Positions 28,990 through 37,500 of a stretch of DNA of 64,000 bases are shown here, in pieces; the first letter of the stretch is position 1; each line of letters starts with the position of its first letter. Both the position numbers and the translations under genes were made by a program. Under the pieces are notes generated by a model. The model ran no database searches, was not told the DNA's origin, and worked only from the letters and a program-made list of their open reading frames with translations. Source of the DNA: Burkholderia sp. MS389 (GTDB taxonomy: Bacteria; Pseudomonadota; Gammaproteobacteria; Burkholderiales; Burkholderiaceae); the NCBI RefSeq assembly GCF_016899425.1, contig NZ_CP045995.1, positions 2,604,001-2,668,000 on the forward strand, given 5' to 3'.

Positions 28990-29754
28990 ATGATTAAACG
29001 GGTTGTCGTCTTCCTTGCTGCCGCATTGACGTTGGCCGGCTGCGACGCATTTTCCTCCGAGCCGACATACCGTGGTGTCAGCATCATGGGGCTCAACTAC
29101 ACGCCGTTCAATCTGAGCGAGTTCACAATTCGCGACAAATATGGCAACAGGGCGGGTGGAGGGGGAGATTTGCCGCCGGGCGCTGGAGCCGGACGGTTGA
29201 GTTGCTGCTACAAGCTGAAGGGGACGGAATTCACTGTCGAGTGGGAGATATATGACCAGGATGAGTTCATGAAGGATCCGTACGCGCCGATCAAGAAGAT
29301 CCACAAGACGACCGAGGTGAAGTTTCCACCGACAGAAGTCAAAGGTGGGGCGGGGGAAGACGTGCTGGCCGTGCACTTTTATCCGGACGATCACATCGAG
29401 TTCGAGATTCGGAACGACATGAGCGGGGCGAGGATATCTTATGCAGAAGTCTATCACTGGTTTAGAAAAAAACATGGGAAAGCGGCTGACGGCGATGACG
29501 TAGATATGGCTATCGCGTTCAGGCAGATAGCGCGTATTGCAGCACAAGGAGTGGTTAAGTATCACCTGACTGATACCGCAGATCTGGAACAGTATGTCTA
29601 CTACGTGAAACTCGTTAATCCGAAATTCGATGAGCATCCAGCGGTGCAGCGGATTCTGAAGGAGACGAAAGACCGGCCGGGTGCCTTCGGTGCCGCGATG
29701 CAGCGATTGCCGGATCCGGTCGTGCAAGAGATCGAGCGAGGTCGCTTTGATTAG
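28990..29754 (+). CDS. DUF3304 lipoprotein, tandem copy 3 (probable immunity protein)
   Basis: 254 residues with the same signal peptide as copy 2. It is the most divergent copy in the variable patch (ISYAEVYHWFRKKHGKAADG) and has EIYDQDEFMKDPYAPIKK where copies 1 and 2 have EVYDADEAIKDLYAPIKK. The block from TGAGTTCATGAAGGATCC onward is shared with copy 4. Role as for the other copies: probable periplasmic-face immunity lipoprotein for the effector encoded downstream. Confidence 0.85.
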   Translation: MIKRVVVFLAAALTLAGCDAFSSEPTYRGVSIMGLNYTPFNLSEFTIRDKYGNRAGGGGDLPPGAGAGRLSCCYKLKGTEFTVEWEIYDQDEFMKDPYAPIKKIHKTTEVKFPPTEVKGGAGEDVLAVHFYPDDHIEFEIRNDMSGARISYAEVYHWFRKKHGKAADGDDVDMAIAFRQIARIAAQGVVKYHLTDTADLEQYVYYVKLVNPKFDEHPAVQRILKETKDRPGAFGAAMQRLPDPVVQEIERGRFD

Positions 29755-29876
29755 ACCTCGACACGACTCGAAAATCGCTATTCGACCACACCCCTGTTCT
29801 TGATAGTGACCGTGTTTGCGCGTCGAAGTCCGCGTGTTACGTCGTATTGTGTCTTTGAATTTGAGGTGTTTAAGCA

Positions 29877-30668
29877 ATGATTAAACGGGTTGTCGTCTTC
29901 CTCGCTGCCGCATTGACGTTGGCTGGCTGTGATGCATTTTCCGCCGAGCCGATCTACCGTGGTGTCAGCATCATGGGGCTCAACTACACGCCGTTCAATC
30001 TGAGCGAGTTCACAATTCGCGACAAATATGGCAACAGAGCCAGCGGAGGAGGTGACCTGCCGCCGGGTACGGGCGCGGGAAGCCTCAGTTGTTGCTACAA
30101 GCTGAAGGGGACGGAATTCACTGTCGAGTGGGAGATATATGACCAGGATGAGTTCATGAAGGATCCGTACGCGCCGATCAAGACGATCCACAAGACGACC
30201 GAGGTGAAGTTTCCGCCGACAAAAGTCAAAGGTGGGGCGGGGGAGGACGTGCTGGCCGTACACTTTTATCCGGACGATCACATCGAGTTCGAGATTCGGA
30301 ACGACATGAGCGGGACGAGGATCGCCTATACAAAAGTGGACCACTTGTTTCAGACCAAATACGGGAAGGCGGCGAACCCTGACGATGCCGACATGGCTGT
30401 CGCCTATCGGCGCACGGCACGAATTGCGGCCCAGGGCTGGCTGAAGTATCGCCTGACCGACACGACAGATCTCGTGCAGTACGTGTACTACAGGCAGATC
30501 GTTAATCCGAAATTCGATGAGCATCCAGCGGTGCAGCGGATCCTGAAGGAGACGAAAGACCGGCCGGGCGCCTTTGGTGCTGCGATGCAGCGATTGCCGG
30601 ATCCGGTTGTGCAAGAAATCAAGAAGGGTCGCTTTGAACGAGATACCTCGAGAGGGGAACATGGCTGA
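29877..30668 (+). CDS. DUF3304 lipoprotein, tandem copy 4, with C-terminal extension overlapping the effector gene
   Basis: 263 residues. The first half and the extreme end match copy 3 (EIYDQDEFMKDPYAPIK; DRPGAFGAAMQRLPDPVVQE). The segment between (NPDDADMAVAYRRTARIAAQ and on to QRILKET) is nearly identical to copy 1, so the gene is a mosaic. The GRFD end of the other copies is replaced by GRFERDTSRGEHG. The stop overlaps the next gene by 8 bases, coupling this copy to the effector. Of the four, this is the natural cognate immunity candidate. Confidence 0.85.
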   Translation: MIKRVVVFLAAALTLAGCDAFSAEPIYRGVSIMGLNYTPFNLSEFTIRDKYGNRASGGGDLPPGTGAGSLSCCYKLKGTEFTVEWEIYDQDEFMKDPYAPIKTIHKTTEVKFPPTKVKGGAGEDVLAVHFYPDDHIEFEIRNDMSGTRIAYTKVDHLFQTKYGKAANPDDADMAVAYRRTARIAAQGWLKYRLTDTTDLVQYVYYRQIVNPKFDEHPAVQRILKETKDRPGAFGAAMQRLPDPVVQEIKKGRFERDTSRGEHG

Positions 30669-32901
30669 CAAACACATGCTCGATCCGGCGGACCGGACTC
30701 CGCCTGAGGTACGTGCAGCAATTGGGGAGAAGCGGAAGGCGTATCCGCAAGATGACTGCATTCCGTGCGGTGCCGTCATGCACGTCGGTTTTTTCTTCGA
30801 CGGATTCGGTCGTCATCGGGACTACGACGATAAGAAAACATCTCGATACTCAAATATCTGCCGACTTTGGGAGGCTCATCGCCATAACGAAGATCGACGT
30901 AGAGAGCTGGAGCCTAACCATTTTTGGTATCGACTCTACTATTCTGGACTCGGCACGGAGCTGAACAAGGAGGCTCGAGAGGGGCAAATCGTGTCCGCAG
31001 CATTCAAGCTCGGAAAGCAGGGTGCCGATGCAGCCGCGTCGATCGCAGTTAGTGTCGGCGAGAGCGTAACCGGCATGAAACGACTTCCTATCAACCCGCA
31101 AGACACTATCACCGAAGGATTCAAGAAGGGTCTCAAGGAGTTTTCGTTTCGGCCGGTCGTGCAGTCTTTCAAAGACCTGGTCAACTCCGTCGAATCCGTG
31201 CCCCGCAATATCGGCCGAGTGTTGCAACTGCAGCGTGACAACCGCTGGGTTCGACGCGGTCGTGCTGCCACGCGCGCGGTTCTTTACGATGCGAAGAAGA
31301 ATTTTCCGTCCATCGCGCAAAGCGCCGCCAAGTCGGTGTTCTTCGGCGTGGTGATCGATTCGATTCCGTGGTTTCGTGACAACCGCGCTGTCGCGCGAGT
31401 TTTCGGAACGGGCGTCGATGATCGGCTGGCGGCCGCGATGAAGCAGTTCGAGATCGCAATCGACGACGTCAGGCAGAAAATGCCTAAGGTCCAGCGGATC
31501 CAGGTTTCCATCTTCGGCGCCGATCGCGGTTGTGTTCTCGCCCGCGCGCTGGCGAATGAACTGACCCAGCGCTACAAGCGTCCGAGCGAGACGACGCTTG
31601 CCTTTGTCGATCCGAAGGATTCGAACCAGACGGCGATTCCGATCGAAATCAAGTTCATGGGGCTGCTCGACGCTGTATCGTCGTTGATGGAGGAGAACAA
31701 GCTTCTCGGGATCGTGCCGGTTCTCGGCCTGCTCAAACAGAACTACGGAGATCGCGCTCTCGCGGTACCGGCGTCCGTTCAGCGATGCGTGCATTTTGCG
31801 GCGGCCCATGAGCTGCGCTTCTATCAGCGGCTCGATAGCCTCGAGAACACGCGCGGCCTTCAATATCTCTATCCGGGAACGAGCGAAGACATCACCGGCG
31901 GAGCGCCGCCAGGATTGCTTGGAGCACGCGCGGAACTTCAGCGCGTCGCGTTGCGCGACATGCTCAATGAAGCAATCGCGCACGGCGTAGTGCTCGACAC
32001 GATGGAAGATCTATTCAAGTTCAAGGGTAAGACGTTTGCGAAATTCACCCTCGCAAACCCCATCCCCGACGGAAAATCCACCTACAAAATCGGAGAATTG
32101 ATCGACGCCTACCGTGAGATGGTCCCCTACGTCGCACGTTTGAATTTCGTCGAACATATGCAGATATTCCTGCGCTGGATGGCGGTTCGCTACCAGTCCC
32201 CCGAGTTTCGCGCAACCGTAACGAGCCGCTTCGACGATCTCGCGTCCCGGCACCGGGAGCGGCTGAAGGAGCGCAACGAAGCCGAGGCGGCCTACGTTGC
32301 ATTACGCAACCAGCGACCGCCGGCCGACAGCGTGACGCTCAACATAGCTTTGGCTCGCTGGCAGGATTCGGTCCTGCCGGAGATGCTTTCCAATCGCGAT
32401 GCAGGTATCGAGAAGAATCGCCCTTCGGTAGGCGTCTGGGATCGCATCCAAAGCGAATCCGAAGAGTTGATGCGACGCGAATCCCGACAAGCCGGCCTGC
32501 AAAAATCGGCGGATCTTATCCGTGAAAAGGCTCAAGACGGTTCATTACCGTGGGACGCGGATCCGGAGTTCAGCGCATCGATGATCGAGGCCTGGATGAT
32601 GACGCCGGAAGAGGAGACGCTGATCCAGGCATGGAAGATGGGCCTGAGCGGCAAGAACCCGCTGCCGCCCAAGGTCATGGCGCTGTTCGACCTGCTGGTT
32701 CACGACACGATGCTGACGAGCTGGCACGACCACGTGCTGTCGTCGAACCTGTACTTCCAGACACGAGCGATCGACACGTTCGGAACCAGCGATTACGTCG
32801 AAGAGGACAAGAAACGCAAGCGCGACGAAAAGCACGGCGAGCGCGTCAGGCAGGCCAGCGAGGCGATGAAGCCTGCCGGCCGGGTGCCAGGGCGCCTATA
32901 A
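30661..32901 (+). CDS. tle1: DUF2235 (Tle1-like) T6SS effector candidate with Asp in the nucleophile position
   Basis: 746 residues. The N-terminal DUF2235 alpha/beta-hydrolase region runs from MHVGFFFDGFGRHRDYDD to about residue 430. The nucleophile elbow reads VSIFGADRGCVLARALANEL: residues 286-290 are G-A-D-R-G, where Tle1 lipases have G-x-S-x-G. The acid (FMGLLDAVSS) and His (VHFAAAHELRF) regions look intact. The charged C-terminal 300 residues are of unknown fold. Tle1 enzymes are phospholipases delivered to the periplasm of rivals. It follows vgrG, the adaptor and the lipoproteins and precedes PAAR, the standard cargo setting. With Asp it may be inactive as a lipase or use Asp-nucleophile chemistry. 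AGAGGGGAAC precedes ATG 30661. Confidence 0.82.
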   Translation: MADKHMLDPADRTPPEVRAAIGEKRKAYPQDDCIPCGAVMHVGFFFDGFGRHRDYDDKKTSRYSNICRLWEAHRHNEDRRRELEPNHFWYRLYYSGLGTELNKEAREGQIVSAAFKLGKQGADAAASIAVSVGESVTGMKRLPINPQDTITEGFKKGLKEFSFRPVVQSFKDLVNSVESVPRNIGRVLQLQRDNRWVRRGRAATRAVLYDAKKNFPSIAQSAAKSVFFGVVIDSIPWFRDNRAVARVFGTGVDDRLAAAMKQFEIAIDDVRQKMPKVQRIQVSIFGADRGCVLARALANELTQRYKRPSETTLAFVDPKDSNQTAIPIEIKFMGLLDAVSSLMEENKLLGIVPVLGLLKQNYGDRALAVPASVQRCVHFAAAHELRFYQRLDSLENTRGLQYLYPGTSEDITGGAPPGLLGARAELQRVALRDMLNEAIAHGVVLDTMEDLFKFKGKTFAKFTLANPIPDGKSTYKIGELIDAYREMVPYVARLNFVEHMQIFLRWMAVRYQSPEFRATVTSRFDDLASRHRERLKERNEAEAAYVALRNQRPPADSVTLNIALARWQDSVLPEMLSNRDAGIEKNRPSVGVWDRIQSESEELMRRESRQAGLQKSADLIREKAQDGSLPWDADPEFSASMIEAWMMTPEEETLIQAWKMGLSGKNPLPPKVMALFDLLVHDTMLTSWHDHVLSSNLYFQTRAIDTFGTSDYVEEDKKRKRDEKHGERVRQASEAMKPAGRVPGRL

Positions 32902-32962
32902 CCAACATCAATCGCTTGCTGTCGAACTGCAGTGGCGATACCAGTTCAATTCGGGGATACAC

Positions 32963-33220
32963 ATGGCGGGCATCATTCGCGTCGGAGACACTCATACCGG
33001 CGAAGGCCACGTAACGGCTGGGTCGGCGACGTGCTTTTTCATGGGGCGTCCGCTTGCTCGACTCCACGATCCGGTGACCTGTCCGCGCCACGGCGACAAC
33101 CGTATCGCAACCGCGACCTCGGGCGCATTCGATGACGGTCGCGAAGTCGCTCAGCACGATGACTTGTGTGCGTGCGGTTGCCGGTTGATTTCTTCTCTTC
33201 CGAATAGCGGGCGCCGTTAA
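32963..33220 (+). CDS. T6SS PAAR spike-tip protein
   Basis: 85 residues, a stand-alone PAAR domain: GIIRVGDTHTGEGHVTAGS, RPLARLHDPVTCPRHGDNRI and HDDLCACGCRL. The His and Cys residues (HDPVTCPRH, CACGC) are those expected to hold the zinc at the cone tip. PAAR proteins sharpen VgrG and help recruit cargo. It lies 61 bases after the effector gene and only 3 bases before the next gene. Confidence 0.92.
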   Translation: MAGIIRVGDTHTGEGHVTAGSATCFFMGRPLARLHDPVTCPRHGDNRIATATSGAFDDGREVAQHDDLCACGCRLISSLPNSGRR

Positions 33221-33223
33221 GCA

Positions 33224-34525
33224 ATGGCACTGGATTTCTCGTCCCTCCCGCCGGAGAAGCCGGTTCCTGATGAATCGCCGTCGCGGGTTCTCTGGGCTGC
33301 GGTGTTCATCGTGCTCACGGCGGTCGGGGTATTGGCTGTGCTGATGCTCTGGCCGAAGGATGAGCCGACTCACACGCCATGGTTCTGGATATGCGTGTCC
33401 GTATATCCGACGGGTTTTTCCGCCTTCGTCGTCTCCCGGCGATATCGGGCATACGAACTCGAACGCGCGAAAGTCCAGGCCTGGAACGATGCAAGCAGGA
33501 AGTACAACGCGCAGGCTTTTGCGCGAGAGAGCGTGCCGATGCTTGTCCTGGCAGCGGCTGCACGTGTAACCGCAGACGATACGGACAATGGTATCGACCC
33601 GATCGTCGATGGCGCGATGAAGTTGCGTGCCAAGGCTTCGGAGCGGCAAGCAAACGAATCGGTTTCGGCAAGATGGTTCGAGCCGATTGAAGCCCGCCTG
33701 GCCGCTGACGATGCGGAACGTCAGGATCAGGTTCTTGAATGGTTGTACGAGCGACTCATCGACGACTTGCATGAAACCTTGAACGCGCTTCCTGCGGATC
33801 TGCCACTGCGCGTTTTGCTCGACATTTCCGGCTATGTCGGAGAGTCCGACGTGGTCGAGCAATGGCGGGAAGAATGGAGGCGTCACACGTTGCGCTTCGC
33901 CAGAACGGACCGAGCGCCCGAATCGCTCGATTTGATGACGGTCGATTCCTGGCTTGACGATCGGAACGGGCCGTTGCATCAGCATGCGGTGTTACTCGTA
34001 TCCATAGCGCTCGGCACAGTGATTGCCGAGTCGCCGGCGCCCGGTTCAGCCGAGGCCGGGGTGGGATTGCTGCTGGTTTCCGAGACCCTGGCATCGCGCT
34101 TCGAGTTGCGACCGATCGCTGCATTCCACCGTCCCCGGCGAGCCGGTAATGACGATCCTGGCCATGCACTGACCTATGGGATTCGTTGGGGCGGTACCGC
34201 GCCGGATGACATCGGAGCGCTGTGGACGAGCGGATTCGACAGCCGAACGGCCGGTTCCTTGCGCACGGCGTTACGCACGGGCAATCCGGAAGGGGAAAAC
34301 GACGAAGCGGTGCCAGAGTTCGAACTCGATCGAATCGTCGGCAAGGCGGGGGCCTCAGCCGGATGGCTTGCCGCAGCTTGTGCAACGTACGTCGCCGGTC
34401 AAGCGCCAAAGCCGCAACTGGTCGCACAGCGCGACGAAAACCATGTGTTCATCGCTGTCGTGACGACCTTGGATAACGCATCAACAACACACGCATTTCC
34501 GCATGAACCGGATATTCAAAATTGA
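33224..34525 (+). CDS. T6SS-associated membrane protein of unknown function
   Basis: 433 residues, not recognised as a named family. Two helices near the N-terminus (RVLWAAVFIVLTAVGVLAVL and TPWFWICVSVYPTGFSAFVV) are followed by a 350-residue soluble part with an acidic, helical look (DDAERQDQVLEWLYERLIDD). It follows PAAR by 3 bases and overlaps tssM by 23 bases, so it is made with the secretion machine. The short two-helix hairpin with a large C-terminal part suggests a cytoplasmic-facing domain. It may be an accessory of the membrane complex or of cargo loading. Confidence 0.7.
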   Translation: MALDFSSLPPEKPVPDESPSRVLWAAVFIVLTAVGVLAVLMLWPKDEPTHTPWFWICVSVYPTGFSAFVVSRRYRAYELERAKVQAWNDASRKYNAQAFARESVPMLVLAAAARVTADDTDNGIDPIVDGAMKLRAKASERQANESVSARWFEPIEARLAADDAERQDQVLEWLYERLIDDLHETLNALPADLPLRVLLDISGYVGESDVVEQWREEWRRHTLRFARTDRAPESLDLMTVDSWLDDRNGPLHQHAVLLVSIALGTVIAESPAPGSAEAGVGLLLVSETLASRFELRPIAAFHRPRRAGNDDPGHALTYGIRWGGTAPDDIGALWTSGFDSRTAGSLRTALRTGNPEGENDEAVPEFELDRIVGKAGASAGWLAAACATYVAGQAPKPQLVAQRDENHVFIAVVTTLDNASTTHAFPHEPDIQN

Positions 34526-37500
34526 CCGGTTCGGGGCCATTGTTTTTGTCGTCCTTCCTGGGCTGATCGTATGGATGCGACCGCACTGGGTTGGGATAAC
34601 CGAGGCGGATCGAGGGTTGGCGCTCGTCATTTTGTGCGCCATATTCGTGGCACTCTTGTTGATTTTCAGCTTCAGCGATTCGTCTCGGCCGGCGAATGGC
34701 TGGCGCGCCGTGAAGAAATGGGTCAAGGATCACACGCGTCGCACGGCGGCTCCGTCGGGAAGCGATTCGGCGGTTAATGCCGCGACGCGAGCCGAATCGT
34801 TGAAGCAGGTCCAGAGCGAGAGGCATGGCTGGCGATGGCGCTATCGCGATCGGTGGGTGCTTGTCGCCGGCGACTATCCGCTTGTCCGGCGGCTCGCGCC
34901 GGGGTTGGCCGATACCGGCTACGCGATTCTCGGCAATACGGTCGTGTTGTATGCGCGGCAAATCGACGACAAACTCGACACGGAATGGCTTGATCAGATT
35001 CGTCGCTTGCGCCGTCGTCGTCCGATCGACGCGATTGTGGCCATTACCCGTCACCGGAGTTCCGGCGATGCGTCGTTTGACGTGGACGAACTCGCTGCAC
35101 GGCTTGCTCGCCACGCGCGCATGTTATGTTGGGCCGCACCGGCGTATCTGCTGGATGTGACGGATTTCGGCAGCGACCGGGCCGGCCCGGATGAAGCGAT
35201 GGGCTTCACATGGGCGAACTCACGCGTGAGCGGTGAGATGATTGACGAATCGCTGGGCAATCTCGTCGACAATCTGTCGGACATTGGTGTCGTGCGCCTC
35301 GCAGTGAACGCCGATGATCGTTACCCTGCCGAGCTGGCGCAACATGTCTCGAGGTTGCGCGGAGCGCTATCTGACCTGCTGCACCGAACCGCTGAATCCT
35401 CTGTTTCGAGGCATACGCTTCACGGGGTGATGTTTGCGCCGTTATTCAAAGAGCGGGCGCCGCAGTCTCCGGATTTCGATCTGCCGAGTGGCGATTCGAA
35501 TGATGGCGACCCGGCGATCGACCCTCAACACCGAACCCTCTGGCAAACCATCGCCGACCACAGCCGCAAGGTCCACGGCCGCCGCGTTGGCTTTTCACTG
35601 TCGACCACCGCAGCCTGGATGACGACGGCCCTGATCAGTTGCTGGTTTGCCGGCACGATGCTGTCCGGTTTCTCCAACCGCGCAACGATCGGAAGCGCAA
35701 CGGATACGGCTACCAAGCTCACCGGGCCCCTGAACCCGACGCAGTCGCTGCAAACGCTTACCGACCTCGGCCGGCAAATGGATACGCTCGAAATCCACCA
35801 GCGTAGCGGTGCGCCTTTGATCGCCCGTTTCGGCTTGAACCGCGACCACGCGCTGCTCGACGCCCTTTGGCCTTACTACGCCGGTGCCGCGAACCGCATC
35901 CTCGTCGGCCCGATTCGCCAGAAGCTCGACGCGAGGCTGCATCAGCTTGCGTCGCTGTCCGACGCGGAAATCGCCAGCGGCGGCGATGCTCAGGTACAGG
36001 CCGCTTACGATACGCTCAAGACCTACATGATGCTCGCCAAACCCGAGCGGGCAGTGGCTGCATTCCTGCTGCCGCAACTTGTCGCGACGTCTGCACCCGA
36101 ACGCCCGACTCATTCGCAGCTGTCGAAGGGTAGCTGGGAAGACCTGCGTCAGCAAGCGATCGCGTTCTTCGCCAACCACGTTGGACGTGGCGCTGCATCC
36201 AGCCAAGCCGCGTTGGCGATTGTTCCGGATGGCAACCTGGTCGCGTCTACCCGACAGACGATCATAAGTGTCCGGGGTATTCAGAACTCCGGGGACGCGA
36301 TCTACCAACAGATCATCGACGAAGCGACACCGAAATACCCGCCGCTATCACTCGCGACGCTGCTCGGCGACGCGGCGTCGCAATCCTCCGCGGGCGGTGC
36401 AACGAGTCGTGGCCTGTTCGGCACGACCGCGACCGTGCCCGGCGTATTCACACGTGCTGCGTGGGAGGAGCGAATCTCGAAGGCAATCGACGAAGCCGGC
36501 GAGCAACGCGATGTGGCAAGCGACTGGGTGCTCTCCGACACCAAGGTCGCCAATGCATCCCCGTCGACATTGAAGGGCGAACTGCGCCAGCGCTATTTCG
36601 ACGACTACGCGCGGGCATGGGCGCTCTTCCTCAACAGCCTGCGCTGGCAACCTGCGCCGACGCTGTCGGCCACTGCCGACCAGTTGACGCTGCTCGGCGA
36701 TCCGCAACGCTCGCCGCTCGTCGCGTTGATGAGTGCGATCGCGTATCAGGCGGGAACGGGAGCCAACGCCCAATCGCTGTCCGACACGCTGGTCAGCAAG
36801 GCACAGCAACTGATCGGCGCGGACGAAAAGGATCCGTCGAAGCAGGCCAAGCCTCAACTGGCGCCACTTGCCGCCGCATTCGGTCCGATCCTGCGTCTGA
36901 CCGGTAGTGATCTCGCTTCAGGGGCGCCATCCGGCGGCAAGGGGAACGCCCCGCCGGCAGCAACCGGCGACCTGAGCCTGGCCCGCTATCTGGAGCGGAT
37001 CACGGCCATGCGCCTGAAGACATCGCAGATCGTCTCCAGTCCGGATCCGGATGCGCTTGCACGCCTGGCCGCGCAATCCGTGCTGCAGGGCAAGACGTCC
37101 GATATCGCCGACAGTCGCGATTACGCGAGTCGTGTCGCTGCGAGCCTCGGCGAACAATGGTCGGGCTTCGGCGCCATGTTCCGCGCGCCGTTCGATCAGT
37201 CGTGGCAGGTCATCGTGCAGCCTGCCGCGTCGAGCCTGAACGAGATCTGGCGCACCTCGATCCTCGCCGACTGGAGCAAGACGTTCGGTGGGCGCTATCC
37301 GTTTGCGGATTCCGACAACGACGCATCGCTGCCCGAGATGGCGCGCTTCATGCGTCCGGATAGTGGCGTGATCGCGCAGTTCGTGACGTCGCAATTGGCC
37401 GGCGTCGTCGAACGGCAGGGCGACCGGTGGGTCGCGTCGCAGGGAGCCGATTCCGGCGCATTGACGATCGATCCGGCGTTTCTCAACGGGTTGAACAAGC

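Larger units (their letters stand above)
27212..30668 (+). repeat. Four-copy tandem gene array, period about 888 bases
   Basis: Four DUF3304 lipoprotein genes start at 27212, 28101, 28990 and 29877, that is 889, 889 and 887 bases apart. The 122-124 base gaps between them are also alike, containing TCGACACGA, CTATTCGA and CGTGTTACGTCG(G/T)ATTGTGTC. The unit therefore is gap plus gene. Copies 2-4 share the same signal peptide. Mosaic similarity shows recombination between copies. The array looks AT-richer than the flanking T6SS genes. Confidence 0.92.

Noticed and set aside
27212-30668. Regular repeats as a possible CRISPR array
   Set aside because: The period is nearly 900 bases and each unit is a whole lipoprotein gene with a 122-124 base gap; nothing resembles short repeats with spacers.
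28918-30779. Minus-strand frames of 319 and 333 codons opposite the lipoprotein array
   Set aside because: They repeat with the array and have no signal peptide or family match; the plus-strand lipoproteins have clear lipoboxes.
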